NCBI GenBank assembly: GCA_032718475.1 | Contig: JAUCBJ010003135.1 | Location: forward strand, 1 to 64,000 | Length of the DNA: 64,000 bases | DNA from: Nemertoderma westbladi | Taxonomy: Eukaryota; Xenacoelomorpha; Nemertodermatida; Nemertodermatidae | Direction: 5' to 3' | In this document: positions 55,524-64,000 of the stretch, piece by piece | How positions within the stretch are numbered: position 1 is the first letter of the stretch | Layout of the letters: each line of letters opens with the position of its first letter | Position numbers and translations under genes: made by a program | The notes under the pieces: model-generated | Told to the model about the DNA's origin: nothing | The model's database searches: none | The model's input: only the letters and a program-made list of their open reading frames with translations

Positions 55524-56930
55524 ATTTATATAATAATTCCGAATTTTACATTAAACTTTAATGTTAAATTATTAAATTACTTACTTTATATTAATAACTT
55601 ATATTTTTCATTGAGCTTTTTGGTCGAGATCGATTAAAACATGATTTTATATTTTGGTATACCTAATAAATTACCTAAGATAAACGGCATACATTTATTA
55701 AGATATATAAATTAATAAAGTAATATAATAATACAATCCGCTGTGGAACTGTGCTGCCCTCATTGGTTCGTTTTGTATGTTTTTATGGCTGTTATGTGCT
55801 GTTATATACATTAATTAATATTTATAATTGTCGTGAAAAAAGAATATATATACAATAAAGATACCAACCGTATGCGCCCTATTCTTTCAACAAAATGAAT
55901 AGGCATATAATTAATAATATTCTATATATATAATAATGTAATAATGTTTGCAGTTAGATAAATAAATATATACAGATAAACGCAGGTATATATAATATAT
56001 AGTATATCTTCCGTAATAAAAAATATGTGCTAATTGTGTTGTAGTTTAAAATTAATCTTTCTAATTTCACTAATTCCTCTTATTAATCGAACCACTTCTT
56101 GGATTTTAACCAATTTGGCTGGCCACGATTATATATAATTATTTAGTAGAATGAAGCGTGTGTGGTATAGAGCTATTAAAATATGAAACTGGATAGAGGG
56201 AATAGGGGAAGACGTGTCATTTATGTGATGTGTACACCTAAAATCGATTATTCGATTTAGATATTTGTGTATCAATTATTATAAATAATTTATTAATCGA
56301 TAGTGTAGTAAATAGATATGTAAAAGCATCTCCAATATCTCGGTTATCACTCATTAATTTGTTTGTTTTGGTTATCGTTTCGTTAACAATCTATTAATTA
56401 TTATATTTTTTAATGTAGCACACGACTCTGCTTTCTCTCAAAACTGCATTCGTTCTGCAAAAGGGAAAATTTTAAATAGGAATTTTTAATTTAATGAAAT
56501 TTGTTATATTTGTTGGGACCCTGATAAATTAATCGTTTTTAGCTTTTTGTGAAAAACAAAAAGCGATCGCAGATTGAATATTTCTTTCGTTTTATAAAAT
56601 CTACACTATAAAAAAATATGTTGTGGGGTTGGATTAAGGCTTTACTATAATAATCAAACGATGGAATTTAAAACTGAAAGTCCTGCCAGACTCAAAAATA
56701 TCGATAATACAGTAGTTCTGATTTAAAATTCGTGGGTCGTGTCATTCGTGGGTCGTGTGATTCATTTGTTTACAAATAATATAATTTATTGATATACAAT
56801 ATAATCTAGATGATATAATTGTGGCGGTTCAAATGACAGCCAATTCTCGAGTGGTTCATTGTCTGGTGATGATATCTTATCTCACACTAAACTAATGTAT
56901 AATAATTGCTATAACTGTTATAATTTTACT
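55524..56930. other. 3' flank, AT-rich noncoding
   Basis: No gene seen. It holds candidate polyadenylation signals (next entry) and a short tandem duplication GTGGGTCGTGT at about 56732-56760. Confidence 0.4.
55854..55859 (+). terminator. Candidate polyadenylation signal AATAAA
   Basis: AATAAA in the context TACAATAAAGATACC, about 330 bp after the stop of the Dispatched-like gene. An earlier AATAAA at about 55666 is an alternative. Confidence 0.4.
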
Positions 56931-57107
56931 AAAGGCCGGTTTACACGTGGCAACTTTCTCGGCAACTTTTAGAGCAACCCAGGTTGCCCATCAAGTTGCT
57001 CCGTGTAAACAGCGATTAAATTAAGTTGCTCCAAAAAAAGTTTGAAAGTTGCCGAGAAAGTTGCCGAGAAAGTTGCTCTAAAAGTTGCCACGTGTAAACC
57101 GGCCTTT
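56931..57107. mobile_element. Short MITE, 177 bp, with 26-bp terminal inverted repeats
   Basis: AAAGGCCGGTTTACACGTGG CAACTTT at the left is mirrored by AAAGTTGCCACGTGTAAACC GGCCTTT at the right. TA at both borders may be the target duplication. The interior carries several direct and inverted AAAGTTGCCGAG/CTCGGCAACTTT copies, so the whole element could fold into a hairpin. The superfamily is not assignable from this alone. Confidence 0.8.
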
Positions 57108-57893
57108 AGCGAGCATTACTTTATTACATACATTACTACATTATTATTATTTGATTATTGTTTTTGTCAGTTATATTACTTTATAGGTCATGTCGCAATG
57201 TTCCACAATATTTAATTGCTTTTTAATTTATGGCACAATTAAAATTTGTTATATGTATTGAAATCTATAATGTCCGAGTTCGCTCGACCTAGTAGTAGTA
57301 GTATAATGTACAGTCGTATATGTAACAAAAGACACACTACATAGGAAACTAATTACTAATAAGTTCTTATTACATGTAATTATTAAGTTGCTTTGTGGTT
57401 GTTATTGATAAATACAAATACAAATATATAAATATGTATTTAGTTATTTGTTATCTGTCGGGTGGTAGTGAGTGCATCTTTAAATTCAAATTTATTTTTT
57501 TGACTATATATTTCACGAAAGTTTCTGAGTGGACTAAATTGGTAAACAGCTATTATATTTTAGTTAAATGAATTGGAGTTGAGGTTTTATTGCAACTATA
57601 ATTAATGATGTAATGTTATGGATTTGTTCAGAAATGGAAACGGGGATAACCCTTATACTTCATTATAAAATAGAACATCACAATATCAATAAGACTCCCA
57701 CATGTGGATGATCTTAATTAAAATAAGAAACACAATTAATCTCTTATAAAAGGTGCAAACAACATGTGAAGCGAAGAAGCTACACAATCGATGATGGGTG
57801 AGGTTGGGATCACAATGAGAGGCTATAACAAAAGGAAGTTCGCGACAAGGCGATTAGTAATAAAATCGCTCCTACCAACTTCTCCAAAACCTT
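57108..57893. other. Noncoding region, nothing recognised
   Basis: AT-rich, with a short TAG microsatellite (about 57289-57302). An ORF starting ATG 57791 runs into the next arrays and has no independent support. Confidence 0.4.
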
Positions 57894-58055
57894 GGAAAAT
57901 TCTTAGAATTCGGAAAATTCTTAGAATTCGGAAAATTCTTAGAATTCGGAAAATTCTTAGAATTCGGAAAATTCTTAGAATTCGGAAAATTCTTAGAATT
58001 CGGAAAATTCTTAGAATTCGGAAAATTCTTAGAATTCGGAAAATTCTTAGAATTC
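57894..58055 (+). repeat. 18-bp tandem repeat, 9 copies
   Basis: GGAAAATTCTTAGAATTC repeated nine times without a visible change. The unit is largely self-complementary (GAATTC, AATTCTTAGAATT), so open frames exist on both strands (RKILRI type). Confidence 0.95.
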
Positions 58056-58107
58056 GGAAAACATCAGAAAATACGAGCTTACAAAGAACATCGATCACTG
58101 CAATTCC

Positions 58108-58210
58108 ATTCAGCACAGCTCTGCTGCACAGCAGCACAGCACAGCACAGCTCTGCTGCACAGCAGCACAGCACAGCACAGCTGCACAGTAGCACAGCACA
58201 GCACAGCTCT
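58108..58210 (+). repeat. CAGCA-type microsatellite block
   Basis: Repeats of CAGCACAG and CTCTGCTGCACAG, in two near-identical sub-blocks of about 37 bp, then a decayed third. Confidence 0.85.
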
Positions 58211-58211
58211 G

Positions 58212-58629
58212 TAAATGAGGGCTTAAGAACAATAAAGCTGTCTGGTTTCTAAATGAGGGCTTAAGAAAAATAAAGCTGTCTGGTTTCTAAATGAGGGCTT
58301 AAGAACAATAAAGCTGTCTGGTTTCTAAATGAGGGCTTAAGAACAATAAAGCTGTCTGGTTTCTAAATGAGGGCTTAAGAACAATAAAGCTGTCTGGTTT
58401 CTAAATGAGGGCTTAAGAACAATAAAGCTGTCTGGTTTCTAAATGAGGGCTTAAGAACAATAAAGCTGTCTGGTTTCTAAATGAGGGCTTAAGAACAATA
58501 AAGCTGTCTGGTTTCTAAATGAGGGCTTAAGAACAATAAAGCTGTCTGGTTTCTAAATGAGGGCTTAAGAACAATAAAGCTGTCTGGTTTCTAAATGAGG
58601 GCTTAAGAACAATAAAGCTGTCTGGTTTC
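58212..58629 (+). repeat. 38-bp tandem repeat, 11 copies
   Basis: Unit TAAATGAGGGCTTAAGAACA ATAAAGCTGTCTGGTTTC, 11 copies over 418 bp, nearly identical (one AAAAATAAA variant in copy 2). Each unit contains AATAAA followed by a TGTCTGGTTT stretch, a polyadenylation-signal-like layout. Confidence 0.95.
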
Positions 58630-58890
58630 TCCTCGGAGAATGAATTGATATCTCTGCCTGCAGTACCAAAAAAACTACCAGAAATCGTAAAGTCCAACTC
58701 TCTTTATCGGTACAAAGAATACAAATTTAACTGAGGAAATATATCATTTCATTAAAAACTTCCTCCATTTCATTGGTACATAAAATTTCGGATATTTTCA
58801 TATTTATAGCGCTCATTCTACCTTTTTGTTGGCAAAATATTTACAATTTCAAAAGATAAGAATTGGAGAGGAGTTGACTTAAAAGATTTT
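58630..58890. other. Noncoding spacer
   Basis: No gene or repeat recognised. It ends at ACTCCAAC (58891-58898), the left target duplication of the next element. Confidence 0.4.
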
Positions 58891-58898
58891 ACTCCAAC

Positions 58899-59910
58899 GG
58901 AGGACTGCTGAGGACACCAAATCTCTGGATGGCACATTCACAAGAATGCTACGCCGGGTTCATTGTGTCAAGTACAAAACACACATCTCCAACTATAAAA
59001 CATTGGAGGTGTATCATTGGTTCCCCCAAGCTTGACACTAGAACAAAATCGCCTCCGCTTTGCAGGGTAATGCTTTCGCCGGGAGGACCAGCCAGTGCAT
59101 AATCTTGTACATTGGCAAACTCATGGACAACCCAACGGCTCCTCAGCTCATTAGAACATGCTGCTTCTAGTGTTGGTCTTTTTATTAACTCCAGAAAGAC
59201 CAAAATTGTGACAGTTAACTTTGAAAGTCCTCAGCAAGTCTCTGATCGGATGAGCATAAGCTCAAAAGATGGTATGCTTGAGCATGTGGATGACTTCTGT
59301 TACCTGGGATCATGGATCCGGAAGTCAGGTGAGGACCTTCGAATACGTAAGGGAAAGGCATGGGCAGCCTTGAATGGGCTATCCAGGATTTGGAAGTCAC
59401 GGAGAATTAATCGGAAACTTAAGGTCCGGTTATTTAGAGCAGCAGTAGTTCCAGTACTCCTCTATGGGAGTCCATGCTGGGCTCTAACTGCTGAGGACAC
59501 CAAATCTCTGGATGGCACATTCACAAGAATGCTACGCCGGGTTCATTGTGTCAAGTACAATGCACACATCTCCAACCAGACACTATATAACATTGGAGGT
59601 GTCTCATTGGTTCCCCCAAGCTTGACACTAGAAAAAAATCGCCTCCGCTTTGCAGGACATTGCTTTCGCCGTGAGGACCAGCCAGTGCATAATCTTGTAC
59701 TTTGGCAGCCTCATGGAGTGAATAAGCATGGTGGACAGCCCATGACTTTCTTGAGACGCATCGTAAAGGACACTGGCCTTGAAGATGCGGATGATCTAGC
59801 AAATGTCATGGGTGATAGGGAGTTGTGGCGGTGCAATTTTGTCGACAAGCCGGCACAGCATTCTTAAAAATGCAGCTGCAATGCAGCATGCCGATCCTAG
59901 TAGTAGTAGT
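58899..59910 (+). mobile_element. Chimeric LINE B insertion (3' fragment joined to RT-to-tail fragment)
   Basis: Part one (about 58907-59124) is a carboxyl-terminal LINE B piece from TAEDTKSLDG to near NLVLW, with indels. Part two (about 59125-59910) restarts further upstream in the element, at QRLLSSLEHAASSVGLF, and runs open to KPAQHS and TAA (59865-59867), then the common 3' sequence and TAG tail. ACTCCAAC flanks the entire composite (58891-58898 and 59911-59918), so both parts arrived in one insertion. The RT part lacks the catalytic FADD, so the protein would be inactive. An ORF calling its start at 59112 spans the chimeric joint. Confidence 0.85.
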
Positions 59911-60010
59911 ACTCCAACAGAAAAATACTTATCAGGTGCAGTGGTCATCGTAATTCCTGACGAACACATTGAAGGTGTACTAATAAATTATATAGTTTGT
60001 TTTGTATAAT

Positions 60011-60031
60011 GGGGGGGGGGGGGGGGGGGGG
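60011..60031. repeat. Poly-G tract, 21 bases
   Basis: Uninterrupted G run 100 bp after the LINE B tail. Confidence 0.9.
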
Positions 60032-60286
60032 CTGACAATGTGACCTACTAAACCAACCCTAGCTATCCTAGTTTTTAACAAGGGTGCTTACTGTGTTGGT
60101 TTGATACTTGATTAAACTCTGTGCCACAAGTTTACTGCAAAATCATTTATCAAAGGAAATGTAACACCCATGGGTTTAAATTTAATTAGCGCAAACCTCT
60201 CCGCAAATCCACATCCATCTAATTAGTTCGACAAATTAACACAGCACTTAAAGTGAGGATTTAAATGTTAGTGCTTTGTAGTGATG

Positions 60287-60352
60287 GACAGGTGGCTAGG
60301 ATGCTTACCTTGGTTGGAAAAGGGGAGCCTGCCCAAACATTTGTTCGCGACT
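60287..60352 (+). repeat. Weak tRNA-like SINE head (candidate)
   Basis: TGGCTAGGATGC at about 60291 resembles a pol III A box and TTGTTCGCGAC at about 60342 a B box with one mismatch, about 50 bp apart. Dispersed copies would be needed to call it a SINE. Confidence 0.2.
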
Positions 60353-60874
60353 TTGGAGCCATGAAAAACTGTTTGATGTCAACCATTTCAGCAATTACAT
60401 CTGGTCCTGTGAGACATAGTGCTGGTATACAGTAGCAATAACAAGGTCGAGATAGATATTGTACCACTGCACATTATGTACAGTATATTGCTATATATTG
60501 CGAGAATTTAACGGCTTAGTGGCATTATCCCACTTTTGATAACATGAAACATATTATTTTCACGCTGTCGAAGCGAAGGTGGTAGTAACCGTAGGTCGGA
60601 AGTCTATTAAATCAAAACAAAATGTTGAAAACAGATGAAGATCATCAGCCGCAGTAGACCTAACAAGCACCATTTCAGAAGAACAAGGCGAACCCAAAAG
60701 ACTTGGTCTGCCATACAATTAATTACAAGCACACAGATAATGCCAATTCAATTCAATTCAATTAATTATAACAATTAAATGTCGGTGGTGGTAGCTTTAA
60801 GTAAGCCTTGAATGTTTGCAGAGCCCATTTTTCCGATACATATTCAAGAGTACCCGTCGGCATTGGGAGCAGGA

Positions 60875-60894
60875 GGGGGGGGGGGGGGGGGGGG
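60875..60894. repeat. Poly-G tract, 20 bases
   Basis: G run followed by TGGGGG. Confidence 0.9.
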
Positions 60895-62493
60895 TGGGGG
60901 CATTGACACACACATATTCAGTGTGGATGACTAGATGCTGATGTTACAGAAGTATGTAAGTCTAACCAAAACAATAACCGGTCAATAGCACTAGTTACAG
61001 ATTCGTAATCACCCATACACTTACGCAGGCACATAATCAATTTATCTGGCGAAGATTTGTCCGGGCGAATATTGCACTCGGGCTAAGCCTGTTGAAAAGG
61101 GTTGCGTTCTCATCGGATTGCTATATATGTAACATTATACCGCCGATGCGCAATGCATTGAATATACACAACCACAAAAAATGGCACTGAGTCCCAAGTG
61201 AAATAGCACTTTCTGCTGTTATACTTCACTTCGCAGTTATCCCCAATATGAAATATAACAGGTTTTCACCAAAAACACAGGTTACGGAGGGGCTGAATCT
61301 AACCAAAACAATAAACGAATTAGTATATGTACAGGTTATGAGACAGAAATAAGCGCTATAAAACCCTTAATAAAGATAAATTAAAAAAATAAAAAATCTT
61401 CATATATAAAATTCCAATAAAAATTCGAACGAAAAGTGAAACCCTGGTATTCTTCACATGGGCGAATACCACATGGTAACAGGACAAACTCCAGTACTAT
61501 AATACATTATGGGAATTATTTAGTATATTCGATTAATTGTATATTTATATATTTTAATGAATTGGAATCGAATTCATCAAAAAATTGTATGATTATTTGA
61601 CAAGTAAACAAAAACAACCTATTGAAGTAATGAATTAATTTCCTAGAGTGCCACCCGTATTGGCTTTACGAGCTCATGAGTTTTCATTATGTTCCGTAAT
61701 TATGGTAACAGGACATTGTTATCTCGGGGTTTAGATTTTAATCAGTTTGATCGTTGTTATGTTCGCGGGATATTTTAATATCAGAGAGTAATATCGTCGT
61801 GCTATTGATATAATAGTTGAGTTGCATTCGGGAATAAACGCAGCCAGGTGCGGCTTATTTGTCGTAACCCGACTATTAATCATGGCGAAGGGTAACACAG
61901 TGTAATGACAACATTACATTAATATAGATCAATGTAGCTCTCATTAAATATGCATTGCAATATTTATATGACGTTTCAGACATTTTTTAATCATAAATGG
62001 AGAATGTTTCAACAAATAATGCAAATATGAATCCGACTGACAAGTGTTTGGTATTTTGGTTTTTTTCTACTAAATGTTTATTACAGCTTATTCTTATCTT
62101 TACGCGCCAAATATACTTCCTAAGTAGATGCACTTATTAGTTGAACCAAGTTGTAGTAAATAAACGCTTATAGTTCAACTAAAACCGAATTTATAATATT
62201 GATTTAAATACTCGGCCTTAATAAGTTGCTTATAAGTTCAGCGCATATATGAATGCACAAAAACCAGGGATTGGGTATCGCTCTACTAAAGATTCACGAC
62301 ATCCTATCAAAAAAAAGCAAATGAGAATTCAACGAAGAAAAATAAATGCATAGCTAATTCACGATAAACACAGTCCTACGGCACCTTCACTTCAGCACCC
62401 AAACGAGAATGCATTGTTAAAGGTAATGGTAATGCATAACTAACTACGGTCACAAGTCATTATTCGGGAAATAGCTGCACCAATGTCAGGATG

Positions 62494-62853
62494 TCAATTT
62501 CGTTTGGGATATCCATGAATACAAAGCAGACAAACATCACCCCGCAATAGGAACTTCCAGCTCACCGGCAACTTTATGTTCTCTAAGTCGCGGCGAGAAT
62601 TCTGACAGTTTGTATAGAATCCGTTCGCCGGACGTTGTAGGGGAATCACCACCCATCGCGAGTCATTCAGTAATCCGGAACCAGGAAACTCAACACCAAG
62701 TGGGGTCGTAGAAACTGCCACTTCATAGGATAGAACATCTTGCAAATAAATAAACTTATCAGGATATCCCGCAGCGATAATCGAACTTATTATTTGGAAA
62801 TATTGGTAACCTAACACCTGTAGTGGGATGCAGTCCCCGGTACAATTATTCAA
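62494..62853 (-). CDS. Possible exon, 119 codons, unrecognised
   Basis: A minus-strand open frame with protein-like composition (GYQYFQIISSIIAAGYPDKF, then SGLLNDSRWVVIPLQRPANG). There is no ATG; the first usable codon is TTG and an in-frame TGA lies just upstream, so it would have to be an internal exon. I do not recognise the family and see no clear splice sites. It could be chance. Confidence 0.2.
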   Translation of the reverse strand: MNNCTGDCIPLQVLGYQYFQIISSIIAAGYPDKFIYLQDVLSYEVAVSTTPLGVEFPGSGLLNDSRWVVIPLQRPANGFYTNCQNSRRDLENIKLPVSWKFLLRGDVCLLCIHGYPKRN

Positions 62854-63008
62854 AACGGGCTCTTTTCAAATTGAAGTGCCCTTTGGGAACATGTCACTAG
62901 AGTGGGATCGAGATGGGGAAACTAGATGACCGATTCCTACAAACTTATATACTGCATAGGCCAATATTTTGTAATTTAAAAGAATGCTGGATATGTTTTG
63001 TCACAAGT

Positions 63009-63115
63009 CCCCCCCCCCCCCCCCCCCCCACCCTCACCCACTAGTCTCCCCCTCACCCACTAGTCTCCCCCTCACCCACTAGTCTCCACCCTCACCCACT
63101 AGTCCCCCTCCCCCC
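63009..63115 (+). repeat. C-rich minisatellite, left part
   Basis: A 21-base C run, then about four units of CTCACCCACTAGTCTCCCC (20-23 bp). Confidence 0.88.
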
Positions 63116-63361
63116 TCTACTACTATTAGGATCGGCATGCTGCATTGCAGCCGCATTTTAAGATGCTGTGCCGGCTTATCGACAAAATTGCACGCCACAA
63201 CTCCCTAACACCCATGACATTTGCTAGGTCATCCGCATCTTCAAGGCCAGTGTCCTTTAAGATGCGTCTCAGAAAGTCATGTCCTTATTCACTCCATGGG
63301 GCTGTCAAAGTACATGAATGTGCCATCCAGAGATTTGGTGTCCTCAGCAGTAGAGCCCAGC
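63116..63361 (-). pseudogene. LINE B 3' fragment with internal deletion, inside the C-rich array
   Basis: Reverse complement of the LINE B 3' end: TAG-type tail, GCATGCTGCATTGCAG, the KPAQHS to TFLRRIL coding part, then a jump (near 63313) from the NLVLW region to the TFTRML region, ending near the TAEDTK codons. The frame is broken by single-base indels. The same minisatellite lies on both sides; CCCCCTC at both edges could be the target duplication. Confidence 0.8.
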
Positions 63362-63365
63362 TCTA

Positions 63366-63739
63366 GTTAGAGCCCCCCCTCACCCACTAGTCTCCACCCC
63401 TTACCCACTAGTCTCCCCCCTCACCCACTAGTCTCCACCCCTCACCCACTAGTCTCCCCCTCCCCTCACCCACTAGTCCCCCCCCTCACCCACTAGTCCC
63501 CCCTTACCCACTAGTCTCCCTCCCTCACCCACTAGTCCTCCACCCCCCTCACCCACTAGTCTCCACCCCCCTCACCCACTAGTCTCCACCCCCCTCACCC
63601 ACTAGTCTCCACCCCCTCACCCACTAGTCTCCACCCCCCTCACCCACTAGTCTCCACCCCCCTCACCCACTAGTCTCCACCCCCTCACCCACTAGTCCCC
63701 CCCCCTCACCCACTACTCTCCACCCCCCCCCCCCCCCCC
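63366..63739 (+). repeat. C-rich minisatellite, right part
   Basis: About 16 units of CTCACCCACTAGTCTCCACCCC with variable C-run length, ending in a 17-base C run (63723-63739). Confidence 0.9.
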
Positions 63740-64000
63740 TAGAACATGTAATCAATAAATAATTTTCCATCTTTCTTCGCAATATGCGGTTACCGATAGC
63801 GAATACGCGACCAGCCTAACCAACAAGCCAGTCACCGTGGCATTGGGAATCACCTCATCACAATATGTCGTATCTTCTTATAGCATCTCACCATTGAATC
63901 ATCAAATGTATTACGAAAGTCTCCTGATCAAATACAGGATTCACTAAGCTACTGTCCTTCCCATTCGAGGTGCAACTCCCCCCCCCCCCCGCCCTCCTTC
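63740..64000. other. Unassigned sequence at window edge
   Basis: No ORF or repeat recognised, apart from a 13-base C run at 63978-63990. Confidence 0.3.

Larger units (their letters stand above)
60032..62493. other. Intergenic sequence, no convincing gene
   Basis: Mixed composition. It contains a weak SINE-like head (60287-60352), a second poly-G run (60875-60894), an AATTC microsatellite near 60748-60765, and TCTAACCAAAACAATAA at both about 60961 and 61299. The short ORFs do not show family motifs. Confidence 0.4.

Noticed and set aside
57791-58252. 153-codon protein with RKILRI repeats
   Set aside because: Most of it is the translated 18-bp array and CAGCA microsatellite, and the opposite strand is equally open.
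16758-59125. A shared permuted form of LINE B at 16758 and 58907
   Set aside because: The first case is explained by nested insertion (contiguous old copy with its own target duplication). Only the second is a true chimera.
60261-60467. Small ORF on either strand near 60.3 kb
   Set aside because: No family motif; overlaps a weak tRNA-like head and no splice or start context is convincing.

Overview
The window comes from an invertebrate animal nuclear genome. The evidence is an AT-rich background, several non-LTR retrotransposon (LINE) families, a Ty3/gypsy element, terminal-inverted-repeat elements, very large minisatellites, and a spliced membrane-protein gene of the metazoan Dispatched (RND/sterol-sensing) family. 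I cannot name the species. About 33 of the 64 kb is tandem repeat, in three large arrays: 42 bp (2.2-16.5 kb), 45/49 bp (25.3-27.6 kb) and 51 bp (35.0-51.7 kb).

The left third (1-24 kb) is a stack of nested insertions. A partial LINE of family A lies on the minus strand (28-1467). An old, decayed plus-strand copy of a second LINE, family B, follows in three pieces (1468-1963, 16756-16852, 23619-24000). The first gap in it is filled by a 5'-truncated CR1/L2-like LINE whose last codons have expanded into a roughly 14.4 kb minisatellite. The second gap holds a younger family B copy, flanked by a 9-bp target duplication. That younger copy is itself split by a complete Ty3/gypsy element with two 260-bp LTRs that look identical by eye and a 5-bp target duplication.

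The middle (24-35 kb) contains an 870-bp TIR element rich in the palindrome GTTCTAGAAC, and a 45/49-bp minisatellite with a family B LINE inserted in it. It also contains an unrecognised 265-codon minus-strand gene, two short arrays, a 0.9-kb TTAA-flanked element whose ends are poly-G, and a tRNA-like SINE candidate.

The 51-bp array (35.0-51.7 kb, about 326 units) is open on both strands because 51 is 17 codons. Rare length-variant units mark nested higher-order duplications. The substitution pattern argues against a protein.

The right third contains the 3' terminal exon of a Dispatched-like gene (52605-55523, plus strand), whose upstream exons are not identified. It also contains a small MITE, three short arrays, a chimeric family B LINE bounded by one 8-bp target duplication (best explained by reverse-transcriptase template jumping), poly-G/C tracts, and a C-rich minisatellite split by another family B fragment. 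Apart from the Dispatched-like exon, the 265-codon ORF and the retroelement proteins, I find little convincing coding sequence.
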